A stretch of DNA of 64,000 nucleotides from Diphasiastrum complanatum (lineage: Eukaryota; Streptophyta; Lycopodiopsida; Lycopodiales; Lycopodiaceae), in the NCBI GenBank assembly GCA_029204225.1, contig CM055101.1, positions 30,472,519 to 30,536,518 on the forward strand. Reading direction: 5' to 3'. Below, piece by piece: positions 21,856 to 31,478 of the stretch. Under the pieces are notes generated by a model, which saw only the letters and a program-made list of their open reading frames with translations, had not been told where the DNA came from and did not search any database. Made by a program: the position numbers and the translations under genes. Numbering within the stretch: position 1 is the first letter of the stretch; each line of letters starts with the position of its first letter.

Positions 21856-23061
21856 AGGACACAAGAAGGTCATCATCATGGCCAATGGTGGTAAAGTTGT
21901 TATCAAGGGCATTGGTGCTATTTTTCTCTCATCTACAAATTGGAATGTAAGCTTGAAGAATGTTCTGTTCATACCTTCCATTTCTAAGAATGTGCTTAGT
22001 GTTTGTCAAATGGTTGACAACGGGCTCAAAGTTGATTTTGTCAGTGATTCTTGTTTCTTCAAAACGAATGGAATCTTGATTGCTCAAGGCAAGAGACAAG
22101 GTGAGCTCTACAAACTTGATGGATTTGTTGGCTTTAACCATGGTGGTTTGAAGGCAAAGAATCAAGTTGATGAGCTTTGTTCAATGTCAAAGTCACAAAG
22201 GTTGTCTTTTTTTAGATCTAGCTCAAGATCTAAGATGCCTTTTCATTTAGTACATTTGGATGTGCATTGTACTAGCTCTTTGAGGGAGGAGAAAAGATGT
22301 TTATGACTTGCCTTCATGAATTTAGTAGATATTGTTGGACTTATCTTCTAAAGAGTGAGGATTTCATATTTGATGTCTTTCTCAAGTTCAAGAATGTTGT
22401 GGAGAGTCAATTCAACATGAAGATCAAGTGCTTAAAGCTGGCAAATAAAGAACTTTCAACAAAGTTTAAAGAGGTTTGTGTGGCACATGATGGGATCAAG
22501 AGGGAGCTTTCATACTCGAAGGTTCTACATGGTGTGGAAGAAAATAAGAGAACTCTTTTTGAAAGAGCTAAATCCATGAGGGTGAATGCAAATGTTCCTA
22601 AGTCATATTGGGGTGAAGCTTTGATGTGCATTGACTTTTTTTGCAATAGGTACTCAAATGAAGACTTGGAAGAGAAGAGCTCATTTGAAGTTATTTTTGG
22701 TAAGAAGCCAAGGATGGAGCATTCGAATATCTTTGCTAAGGCTTGCTATGTCAACTCATCTTTTGAATTTTGGAAGGGAATCGTTGTTGGCTATAGTGAA
22801 GTAAGAAAAGCTTATAGGGTATACATTCCTAAGTCAAAGAAAGCTCAAATTTCTAAGGATGTTGTCTTTGAAGAGGGGAGTGTGGATAAGCTTGATGTTG
22901 TTGATGTTGATCAATCTAAAATTTTGGTGTTGAGGAAGACGGTTCTTTGGATTGTGATGGTGGAGATGCTTCTCCAAGTTAATTTCTATGAATATCCTCA
23001 AGGGAAAGACAAAAGCCATCTAGGCTTACATATGATGAGAAGGGTAAGCAAGTGGAAGTGA
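21856..23061 (+). pseudogene. Integrase-derived frame, copy B
   Basis: GKVVIKGIGAIFLSS, KNVLSVCQMV and GELYKLDGF are followed directly by ELCSMSKSQRLS, with the HHCC segment deleted. After a stop at 22304, a 254-aa open frame (22297-23061) runs SRYCWTYLLKSEDF, KCLKLANKELSTKF, SYWGEALMC, VIFGKKPRMEH, VVGYSEVRKAYRVYIP. The second catalytic Asp (SDNGG in the helper-like copia) is replaced by LANKE, and PQQNGVAERKNRT has become SKVLHGVEENKRT. An open frame this long in a catalytically dead protein is unexpected. Confidence 0.75.
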
Positions 23062-23920
23062 CTCATTTTGCGATACTCACATGTCTTGGTTCATCTTATT
23101 GTCTAGGTAATGTTATGCAAGTCGATGATGGTTTTCAAGAAATAGATGCAAGTAATATATGTGGAAAAAAAAAATTTCAATGGCTTTTATGGTCAAGTGT
23201 AAGATCAAGAGGTTGATCTCAAAGAGCTTCAACTACACAAAAGGAATGACTGGAATTAGGATCTAGTCAAGTGGCAAAGATACTTTGGATCTATTTTTGC
23301 AGGTTATTGATGACTTAGGTAAGGTCATGGGAGCAGCAAGAAAGTGTCGTTCAAGTTTACTTTACTTGTTCTATCTTATGTTTGAGCTATTTCATGTCAA
23401 GGTGTGCAAATTGTCCAGATATGGTGAAACTAGCTACATTGTCTTGCAATATCTCATTGTTGGATTGTACTAGCATTCTTGGCTGGTTCTGCTGATGGAA
23501 ATGAAGCTATTGGAGGCTCATTATATCACTCATTCATGATCAAGTGATCAAGTGTTGATGATAGCTTATCGCAAGATGAAGATGGAAGCTCATTTATTTA
23601 TTTTCATGGTGAAGACATAACAAGGAGGGACAAAAAAGGAGGAGACAAGCAAGCATTGGATGATAACTATCATGTTACCATTATTTTATAGAGAGTTCAA
23701 AGTTTGAAGCATGTAGGAATCATTACATTTACATTCTAATTGGTTCTTCATGTTCTAATTACATCTTGATGTGTAAAATTGATGTAAGAAATAGTGAAAC
23801 ATCCAATTTGGACACTATTCTTTGTATCAATGGAAGTTACTATAAAACCATAGAAAGGAGGTCTATACTTAGGATGGAGATCATTCTTAAGATGGATCAA
23901 AATTGTGTGGTAAAACTAGT
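23062..23920 (+). other. Segment replacing RT-RNase H, copy B
   Basis: The integrase tail ends near KSHLGLHMM / GKQVEVTHFA. From there to the 3' LTR no RT or RNase H motif is found. Shared frames include LLYLFYLMFELFHVKVCKL, then GETSYIVLQYL and LAGSADGNEAIGGS. The last forms a hydrophobic, membrane-like stretch that is shared with copies A, C, D and E. Splice-like junctions are visible (TTTTTGCAG|GTTATTG near 23303; TTAG|GTAAGGTC near 23317), hinting at captured host exons. The origin is unknown. The end (VVKLVAEGVWK) rejoins the copia 3' end. Confidence 0.6.
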
Positions 23921-23931
23921 TGCAGAGGGAG

Positions 23932-24567
23932 TGTGGAAAATTGCCAATTAGTTTTGTTTGTTTATTGACATTTTTGGAGGCCAAAGTGAAATTTTAACCT
24001 AGAGATACTTTTTCTAATATAAATAAGGCCTAAAAATAGTGTCCTTACCATTTTTTACAAGTATATAAGTGGATAAGGTTGGATTTAGCGCTACTACTAT
24101 TGGTTAGTTGAGATACATTGAAACTAGTCACTTATTTCTAGGTTTTAAGTGAAGTATCTAGAAGTTGTTATTTTAGGGCAAGTTTAGGGCAAGTGGCCAA
24201 GTGACACTATGGATGCTATAAAAAGCTGTAAAACCGTGGAGAAATCATCTTCATATTCTCATTTGGTATGGAGAAATTTTCTCTTTTGATTATATGTCCA
24301 TCCCATGTGTTTATCTCTTCATATCTTGAGTTTCTATGTGTAGAATGTTGATTTTATGGTTGATCTAGCTTTCACACATGTGAAGTACAGTATTATACTT
24401 TACTGCACTAGTATTGACAGGGATAGTATTAAGTCATATCTAATTGTTTATGATCTAGCATGCATAAATTAGTGATTTATATTCTCTAGCCATTTATAGA
24501 TGTGCAACCAAATTGGCCCAAGATCTTTTTGATCCACTAATGTGTTTTGGGTATGTATTTTTTCACA
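23932..24567 (+). repeat. 3' LTR, copy B
   Basis: 636 bp, TGTGGAAAATTGCC...TTTTTTCACA, preceded by a purine tract (GCAGAGGGAG) that serves as the polypurine tract. It is more like the LTRs of copies A, C and D than like its own 5' LTR. Confidence 0.85.
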
Positions 24568-25529
24568 GAGGGCAGGTATGCGCTCCTGCCTCGCATCATT
24601 TCTGCAACCTTCATTCACAAAAAAGTTGTAGAAAAGGACACATATTTCAAAGTTTGTGAGTAATTATACTAGCGTCGGAACTACCTTCAGTATTAGCCAA
24701 TTGAAAACTTTTAGATTTGGGAGGGTTATTTTGAGGTTTGTAGTATATTCTAGAAGTTTGACATAATAGTGATTTTAGACTACCTTAAATTTGGGAGGGT
24801 TTTTCTGAGGTCACAAGTATGTCCAAAAATTAATTTTTGGCTTTGGAGATATGAAAAGTAACATACAAAATAGTAATTGTTTGATTCTTCAAATACATTG
24901 AGGTTCCCCGCATGACATATCTTGTAACAACAACCAATGCGGGACGGAAATCAAAATTTTCAATAACAGCCGATTTAGGGTATTGGAGTCCTTTAAAAAA
25001 TCCAGTACTAGTTTGGTATCAATATAAGGAATGCTAGACGTCATTGTGTGTGTTTCAAGATGGATTTAATGCCATGGGCCGAAATTGCCATCGTGAGCAC
25101 ACAAGTGCCTGAAGCTTGCCGTAGGTGGCACATGTTTGCAATCCCCGACAATTCCCTTATATACCACTATCCTCAAAAAAATAAGAAACCCTTGAAACAT
25201 GTCAGTCTATTCTTTGATATTTTGTTATTTCTAATATTTTCTTTTAAATTATTTAAATTTAATATCCTATCATTTTAATAGTTGTCCTTTAAAATAAAAA
25301 AAATGTGAATGTCTTGTCTTACTTTTACTTGTCCTTAGAAGAGTGAGACAAGACATTCAATTTATTTTAGTTTGCAAATCAAATCTCACTCTTTTTTAAT
25401 CTACTAAAATAATGATTTTATTTTGGACACAATCATTTACATTTTTCCTTTCCACTTATGTTTCAACACCTTGCAGGCCCTGAGGGGTAGGACCGTACCA
25501 AAAAATTTCCATTTTTTGCAACACGTGAT
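24568..25529 (+). repeat. Module X, copy X2
   Basis: It matches X1 from GAGGGCAGG onwards, including GCACACAAGTGCCTGAAGC and CACACACT-type motifs, and breaks at about 25529 after TTTTTTGCAACACGTG. There it jumps back to an internal point of module X. Confidence 0.65.
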
Positions 25530-25619
25530 TTTAGACTACCTTATTGGGAGGGTTTTTCTGAAGTCACAAGTATATCCCGAAATCTTGGAGATATGAAAAG
25601 TAACATACAAAATAGTAAG
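25530..25619 (+). repeat. Module X, copy X3, left part
   Basis: Sequence matching 9355-9450 of X1 (TTTTAGACTACCTTATTGGG ...), interrupted after GTAAG by the copia element starting at 25620. It continues at 31479. Confidence 0.7.
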
Positions 25620-26272
25620 TGTGAAAAATTGTCAACTAGTAGTATTTTCCTAACTTGAGATTTTGTAGGCCTATGGCCAAATAAAAGTTAGAGATAGGTT
25701 CATACATGTATGTAGAGGCCCAAAGTATGTGTACACTACTTTTGAGGTCACATTAATTAGAGGAGGTCGAGTGTGGAGCTCTTCTATTGGCTCATAATTT
25801 GGTGCATTCCTATTTGACCAAATTTCTAGGTATATGGGTGAATCCTATTGGACCCCAATTTTAGCCTATCATAAGACAAGTGGCCAAGAGGCACTATGGC
25901 TGCTATAAATAGCCATCTCCACGAGTATGTACACATCTCATTTTCATTCTATTGAATGAATGTTATGCTCTTTGAAGGTCCATCTTCTTCTCTCTCACTT
26001 TTTTGTTCATATCTTGCATTCTAGCCACTAGAATTGTGATTTCTTTGTTGCTATGGCTTCACACGTGTGAAATGCAGGTTGTAGGCTCTGAAGTACGGAC
26101 AGGGACAGCAAGTTTCTGTTTGTGGAAGCTTATGATCAGATTTTGATGTTTAGTTGATGTTTAGTATGCTTAACATCACAATTTCTATCATTTTTTCAAT
26201 CTAGATGTGCATAACTTCCATGGCCAAGATCTTTATGAAACTTTAGCATCTTTTGGATCTGAGTTTTTCACA
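25620..26272 (+). repeat. 5' LTR of the young copia
   Basis: 653 bp, with perfect 9-bp inverted ends (TGTGAAAAA/TTTTTCACA). A TATA box TATAAAT is at 25904-25910 and a 14-bp palindrome TTCACACGTGTGAA at 26058-26071. It acts as promoter and RNA start for the element. Confidence 0.95.
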
Positions 26273-26284
26273 TGGTATCAGAGC
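26273..26284 (+). promoter_or_regulatory. Primer-binding site of the young copia
   Basis: TGGTATCAGAGC directly follows the LTR. It pairs with the plant initiator Met-tRNA to prime minus-strand DNA synthesis. Confidence 0.9.
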
Positions 26285-26881
26285 ATTAGGCGGCCAAATG
26301 TGCAGGTTTTGCCAGATTTAGAAGAGATTTGTGGGCGAGTTTGCTTTTGTAGCATTCCAATCAAGTTTCTAGCTAAAAATCTTGTTGATTTATGTGTAGA
26401 AATTGGATCTTTGTGATCAAAACATCATTTGTATGCATTTCAATTGAAGTAGGGCGAATTCCCTCTGTACTTATCAGAATAAGGAGACAAAAATTGTTTT
26501 GGAAAGAGGGAGATGCAAGATCCAACAAGATCCTATTAGTTTTCCATTCTAGCATATAGTTTTTTGATTCAATTTCTTGCTTCTTCATGTCAAAAACTTC
26601 AAAATTGATGTAACCCTCTGATTTTCAGTTTGCTGAATGATTCAAGAGTGTATTTCAATCTTAGGAGTGAGGGAAAAGCAAGTATATTGAGGTTTGGTCT
26701 TGGTTTGATCAAGAAATCATAAAACTAGTGGCTAAAATTAAGGAAAAAGTGAGGAAAAGAGAGAAAAAGTAAGGTTTTAGGTTCCAAATCTTTGTGATTT
26801 CTTCTTGTGTTTCATTTGTTGATTCAAGAGAGTGCTTAGTGCATTGGAACAAGTCAAAGATCAGAGATCAATCATTGCAAC

Positions 26882-29800
26882 ATGGCTACAAATGGAGGCT
26901 ACATGTTGGAAAGCAATGATAGGCTTACCTCCCTCAACTATTCTACTTGGAAAGTAAGGATGGAGTCTTTGCTTGAGATGAATGAGTTGATGGATATTGT
27001 TGTAGGTGTGGAGGAGAGACCTTTGGCACCTCAAGAACAATTGAGGTATGACAAGAGGGCAAAGAAAGCCCTTCACATGATCAAGATGAATGTGACAAAT
27101 GAGCTTATCAAAGAGGTTGGTAAGTGCACATCATCTAGTGAAGCTTGGGAAGCCTTGAAGAAGGTTTATGAATCCAAGTCTACTTCTAGAGTGTTGACTT
27201 TAAGAAGGCAAATCTTTTCTTGTATGCAAAAGAAGAGTGAGAATGGACATGCTTTTGTTTTGAGAGTTAAAGCATTGAATGATGAGTTAGCATGCATTAA
27301 TGATGGCATAAATAATGAGGAGCTTGTTCAAGTGATTCTCAATGGCTTGTTGGATGATCATGCTAATCTTGTTCAAAGTTATGCTATCCAAAAATGTTTA
27401 CCAAGTGTTGGAGACTTGCAAGAGGTCTTGTTGGCTGAAGAATTCAGGTTGCAAGCAAGAGTGGGAGCATCTTCTACATCTCAAGGAGGAGAAGAGGAGG
27501 CAATGTTCTCTAAAGGCAAGTTCAAGGGCAAAGGTAAAAGCAATTGGTCTAAAGGGCAAGACCAAGGTGAGCACTCTACTTTTGGCAAAAAGAAGGATAG
27601 ATCTAAGCTAAAATGTTTCTATTGTGGAGTCAAAGGGCATTTTGCTAGTGATTGTTTTAAGAAAAAGAGGGATCAAGGGGAAAAGCAAACCAATCTAACT
27701 ATTGATGAGGGTGGGGATGAGCTTCTTTCAAATGATGCTTTTGTTATGTCATCTTGCTTGTTGGCTAATCATGGAGACATTGATCCTTGGTGGATTGATA
27801 GTGGAGCCACTTCTCATATGACATATCATAAAGAGTATTTTTCATCTTTAATGGCATTTGATGGTGATAGGAAGGTAATCTATACCGCAAATGATGGTGA
27901 GTGTGCAATCAAGGGGATTGGCACAATTCCTATTTCACTTTCTACAAATAGGAATATAGAATTGAAAGATGTTTTGCTCATTCCATCCATTACCAAGAAC
28001 TTACTTAGTGTAAGCCAAATGCTTGACAAAGGATTCAAAGTTGAGTTTGATGGTGATGCTTGCTTGATCAAAAAGGGGTGTAGTATCATTGCAAAAGGGA
28101 AAAGGCAAGGGAAATTGTTCAAGCTTGATGCATGTGTTGTTGCTAACCAAGTTGGATGCATGGCAAATGAACAAATGTCAATTCAAGAGGTATGGCATAA
28201 AAGGATGGGACATCTCAACTACAAGGCCTTGGAGGTAATAGCCAAAAAGGAGGTAGTAAGGGGACTTCCCAAGTCTCTTACTTGCTTGAATCATGTTTGT
28301 GAAGAATGTGCTTTGTCTAAATCACATAGATTGCCATATACTAGATCTATATCTAGATCTAAGATGCCTTTTTCTCTCTTGCATTCGGATATTCATGGTG
28401 TTACTACAATTAGCAATGGAGGTGCTAAGATGTATGTAACTTTCATTGATGATTTTAGTAGATTTTGTTGGGTTTATCTACTAAAGAGCAAGGATGAGGT
28501 GTTTGATGTGTTTGTCAAGTTCAAAGTTGCTATTGAGACTCAATTTACAACCAAAATCAAATGCTTGAGGAGCGACAATGGTGGTGAATACATTTCTAAC
28601 AAATTCAAAGCCTTTTGCGATGAGCATGGGATCAAGAGGGAGTACACATGTCCAAGAACACCACAACAAAATGGAGTGGCCGAGAGGAAGAATAGAACCT
28701 TGTGTGAGAGTGCAAAGGCAATGAGATTGAATGCTAATCTTCCTAAACCTTTTTGGAGTGATGCTTTGTTGTGTGCAAATTTCCTATGCAATAGATGGCC
28801 AAGTGTTGTATTGGAAGGAAAAACCCCTTTTGAAGCTTTGTTTGGTACGAAGCCTAATGTCAAGTTTCTAAGAACTTTTGGATGCATTTGCTACTTCAAC
28901 ATTACTCTTGATGATAGAACTAAGGAGGATCCATCTTCAAGAAAGGGCATTTTTGTTGGTTATAGTGAAGTAAGCAAAGCATATAGGATTTATGTTCCTT
29001 CAATCAAGAAAGTGTTCACAAGTAGGGATGTCATTTTTGATGAAGGTAACATTCCAAAAGTTGTTTCAAGTGATGATGGTATTGTTGCAACTAATGTGCT
29101 TGATGACAATGGAGTTGATGACACATTGGATGTGGATGTTGAAGAAGCCTCTTCAAGTCAAATTCCAAGGAGAACTCCAAGGCATAAAGTGAAACCCTCA
29201 AGGCTCACTTATGATGGCAAAGGTAAGCAAGTGGTGGATGGATCCAACTATGCTTTCCTAACTTCTTTTGATGTACCTTCATGTGTAGATGAAGCAAGGC
29301 AAGAAGAGGAATGGATCCAAGCAATGGATCTTGAGTTTGAAGCACTTATGAAGAACAACACATGGAGATTGGTGGAGCTTCCAAAGGGCAAAAGTGCAAT
29401 TGGATGCAAATGGATCTTCAAGGTAAAGACAAATCAAGATGGATCTATCAACAAGTTGAAGGCAAGGTTGGTGGCTAAAGGTTATGCTCAAGAGCATGGC
29501 ATTGACTATGAGGAAACCTTTGCACCCGTGGCAAAGATGGTGAGCATAAGAGTAATCATTTCCCTTGCAACTCTTTATGGATGGGATCTTTGGCAATTAG
29601 ACATTTCTAATGCTTTCTTGAATGGTGATCTTGAAGAGGAAGTCTACATGGAGCAACCCGAGAGCTATGTTTCTCATAGCAAGCCTAATCATGTGTGTTT
29701 TCTACAAAAAAGTTTGTATGGTCTTAAGCAAGCACCAAGGAGTTGGTATGCTAGGCTTAACTCTTTTCTACTTTCTCAAAACTTCACTATGAGTGAGTAT

Positions 29801-30112
29801 GATCATTCACTTTACTTTAGAATTAGTGCTAATGATGTTACAATCCTTCTAATTTATGTGGATGACATTATTTTAAGTGGAGGGAACAAGGAAGATATAG
29901 AAAATATCAAGAAAGCACTAAAAAAGGAATTTGAAGTGCATGATCTTGGTCTTTTGAGCTATATCTTAGGAATAGAAGTAATTAGAACTTCTCAAATCAC
30001 TTTTATTTCACAAGAGAAGTATGCTATTTCTATTCTCAATAGATTTCATATGGTAGATGCAAATCCTATTGATACACCTGGAATCACATGTAAAGCTAAC
30101 TATAAGAGGTAA
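26882..30112 (+). CDS. Copia Gag-Pol polyprotein, N-terminal 1076 residues
   Basis: The ATG at 26882 is the first in frame after a 597-base leader and matches the Gag start of the RT-less copies. Gag begins NYSTWKVRMESLLEM (about residue 19), and a CCHC zinc knuckle CFYCGVKGHFASDC lies at 245-258. The aspartic protease motif DSGAT is at 306. The integrase HHCC domain begins at His439. The integrase catalytic triad is Asp503, Asp565, Glu601, the last two with the standard 35-residue spacing, followed by KGIFVGYSEVSKAYRIY. RT has LDISNAFLNGDLEEEVYM, YGLKQAPRSWY and the YVDD box at 992-995. The frame ends at a TAA just after the RT domain (KANYKR). All catalytic residues examined are present. 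RNase H is in the next frame (30057-30830), shifted by +1. Confidence 0.93.
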   Translation: MATNGGYMLESNDRLTSLNYSTWKVRMESLLEMNELMDIVVGVEERPLAPQEQLRYDKRAKKALHMIKMNVTNELIKEVGKCTSSSEAWEALKKVYESKSTSRVLTLRRQIFSCMQKKSENGHAFVLRVKALNDELACINDGINNEELVQVILNGLLDDHANLVQSYAIQKCLPSVGDLQEVLLAEEFRLQARVGASSTSQGGEEEAMFSKGKFKGKGKSNWSKGQDQGEHSTFGKKKDRSKLKCFYCGVKGHFASDCFKKKRDQGEKQTNLTIDEGGDELLSNDAFVMSSCLLANHGDIDPWWIDSGATSHMTYHKEYFSSLMAFDGDRKVIYTANDGECAIKGIGTIPISLSTNRNIELKDVLLIPSITKNLLSVSQMLDKGFKVEFDGDACLIKKGCSIIAKGKRQGKLFKLDACVVANQVGCMANEQMSIQEVWHKRMGHLNYKALEVIAKKEVVRGLPKSLTCLNHVCEECALSKSHRLPYTRSISRSKMPFSLLHSDIHGVTTISNGGAKMYVTFIDDFSRFCWVYLLKSKDEVFDVFVKFKVAIETQFTTKIKCLRSDNGGEYISNKFKAFCDEHGIKREYTCPRTPQQNGVAERKNRTLCESAKAMRLNANLPKPFWSDALLCANFLCNRWPSVVLEGKTPFEALFGTKPNVKFLRTFGCICYFNITLDDRTKEDPSSRKGIFVGYSEVSKAYRIYVPSIKKVFTSRDVIFDEGNIPKVVSSDDGIVATNVLDDNGVDDTLDVDVEEASSSQIPRRTPRHKVKPSRLTYDGKGKQVVDGSNYAFLTSFDVPSCVDEARQEEEWIQAMDLEFEALMKNNTWRLVELPKGKSAIGCKWIFKVKTNQDGSINKLKARLVAKGYAQEHGIDYEETFAPVAKMVSIRVIISLATLYGWDLWQLDISNAFLNGDLEEEVYMEQPESYVSHSKPNHVCFLQKSLYGLKQAPRSWYARLNSFLLSQNFTMSEYDHSLYFRISANDVTILLIYVDDIILSGGNKEDIENIKKALKKEFEVHDLGLLSYILGIEVIRTSQITFISQEKYAISILNRFHMVDANPIDTPGITCKANYKR

Positions 30113-30830
30113 TGAAAGATCCTTTGAGGACATTACTCTCTATAGGAAGCTAATAGGTTCTCTTATATATCTAACCATCACAAGACCTGATTTATCTTAT
30201 TGTGTTGGTAGATTAAGCCAATTCATGCAAGATCCTAGCATAGAACATTGGAAACTAGGAAAGAGGATCTTGAGATACATCTCGGGAACAAAAGATTTTG
30301 GCATTGTTTATAGAGGCTCATCACCTAACTTATTTGGTTTTTCAGATTCAGATTTTGCAGGAGACCTTATGGATAGAAAATCCATAAATGCACATGCTAT
30401 TTTCATAGGTGATGGAGCTATCTCATGGATGTCGAAGAAACAAGCAACTATATCACTTTCTTCTAGTGAGGCCGAGTACAAAGCTTTGACATCATGCACA
30501 AAGGAGATGGTGTGGATCAAGAGGATGATTATGGAGCTTCATTTGCTGGATTTTTCAGAGAGTCCAATCATCTTTTGTGACAACCTTTCAGCCCAAAGTC
30601 TAGCAAGCAATCCGGTTTTCCATGCAAGGAGCAAACATATCGAGGTGGCTTACCATTTTGTGAGAGAACAAGTGTTGGCAAAAGAGATCAAGCTTGAACA
30701 TGTCCCATCAAAGGAATGTGTGGCTGATATCTTTACCAAAGCATTGGGAAAGGACTTATTTTTCAAGCATAGAACAAGTCTTGGTGTACTTTCTAAATCT
30801 ATGCTAAAACTAGTTGAAGAGGGAGTGTGA
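30057..30830 (+). CDS. Copia RNase H and polyprotein C-terminus (frameshifted)
   Basis: This open frame overlaps the end of the main frame. The real continuation starts near 30105 (GNERSFEDITLYRKLIG). It gives the RT-RNase H connection (SLIYLTITRPDLSY), then RNase H: SDSDFAGDLMDRKS, SLSSSEAEYKALTS, IFCDNLSAQSLA and HARSKHIEVAYHF. It ends KLVEEGV then TGA in the first bases of the 3' LTR. A single extra base in AAGAGGTAATG separates it from RT. Because the LTRs look identical, the shift is recent: a replication error, a later mutation, or an assembly error. A deliberate frameshift here would be unusual, since copia elements do not normally split RT from RNase H. Confidence 0.88.
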   Translation: MQILLIHLESHVKLTIRGNERSFEDITLYRKLIGSLIYLTITRPDLSYCVGRLSQFMQDPSIEHWKLGKRILRYISGTKDFGIVYRGSSPNLFGFSDSDFAGDLMDRKSINAHAIFIGDGAISWMSKKQATISLSSSEAEYKALTSCTKEMVWIKRMIMELHLLDFSESPIIFCDNLSAQSLASNPVFHARSKHIEVAYHFVREQVLAKEIKLEHVPSKECVADIFTKALGKDLFFKHRTSLGVLSKSMLKLVEEGV

Positions 30831-31478
30831 AAAATTGTCAACTAGTAGTATTTTCCTAACTTGAGATTTTGTAGGCCTATGGCCAAATAAAAGTTAGAGA
30901 TAGGTTCATACATGTATGTAGAGGCCCAAAGTATGTGTACACTACTTTTGAGGTCACATTAATTAGAGGAGGTCGAGTGTGGAGCTCTTCTATTGGCTCA
31001 TAATTTGGTGCATTCCTATTTGACCAAATTTCTAGGTATATGGGTGAATCCTATTGGACCCCAATTTTAGCCTATCATAAGACAAGTGGCCAAGAGGCAC
31101 TATGGCTGCTATAAATAGCCATCTCCACGAGTATGTACACATCTCATTTTCATTCTATTGAATGAATGTTATGCTCTTTGAAGGTCCATCTTCTTCTCTC
31201 TCACTTTTTTGTTCATATCTTGCATTCTAGCCACTAGAATTGTGATTTCTTTGTTGCTATGGCTTCACACGTGTGAAATGCAGGTTGTAGGCTCTGAAGT
31301 ACGGACAGGGACAGCAAGTTTCTGTTTGTGGAAGCTTATGATCAGATTTTGATGTTTAGTTGATGTTTAGTATGCTTAACATCACAATTTCTATCATTTT
31401 TTCAATCTAGATGTGCATAACTTCCATGGCCAAGATCTTTATGAAACTTTAGCATCTTTTGGATCTGAGTTTTTCACA
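30826..31478 (+). repeat. 3' LTR of the young copia
   Basis: 653 bp, matching the 5' LTR throughout by eye, including the palindrome at 31264-31277. It is preceded by the polypurine tract GAAGAGGGAG. Confidence 0.95.

Larger units (their letters stand above)
19640..24567 (+). mobile_element. RT-less copia family, copy B (complete element)
   Basis: Both LTRs are present (19640-20299 and 23932-24567), each beginning TGTG and ending CACA, flanked by GAGGG (19635-19639 and 24568-24572). A primer-binding site follows the 5' LTR with one change (TGATATCAGAGC). Inside are gag, a frameshifted protease, integrase-derived sequence lacking the zinc finger and second catalytic Asp, and about 0.85 kb of unrelated sequence in place of RT-RNase H. 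By eye the LTRs differ at many positions (roughly one in eight in the first 100 bases), so the insertion is old or the LTRs have been exchanged with other copies. This is the reference copy for the family. Confidence 0.85.
25620..31478 (+). mobile_element. Young, near-intact Ty1/copia retrotransposon
   Basis: A 5859-bp element with two 653-bp LTRs that I could not tell apart by eye. Each begins TGTGAAAAA and ends TTTTTCACA. A 5-bp target duplication GTAAG flanks it (25615-25619 and 31479-31483), and the empty site is seen in the sister repeat at 9445 (ATAGTAAGCTCATAATT). The primer-binding site TGGTATCAGAGC is at 26273 and a polypurine tract GAAGAGGGAG at 30816-30825. The order is Gag-protease-integrase-RT-RNase H, which is copia order. 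The only defect seen is one frameshift between RT and RNase H near 30105. It is the most likely local source of enzymes for the RT-less family. Confidence 0.95.

Noticed and set aside
28540-28887. Antisense frames within the young copia (also 27880-28161, 29279-29596)
   Set aside because: They are shadows of the Gag-Pol frame, with no independent signal.
30057-30112. Programmed +1 frameshift between RT and RNase H
   Set aside because: Known programmed shifts in LTR elements lie between Gag and Pol. Here the shift splits one enzyme and looks like a single extra base.
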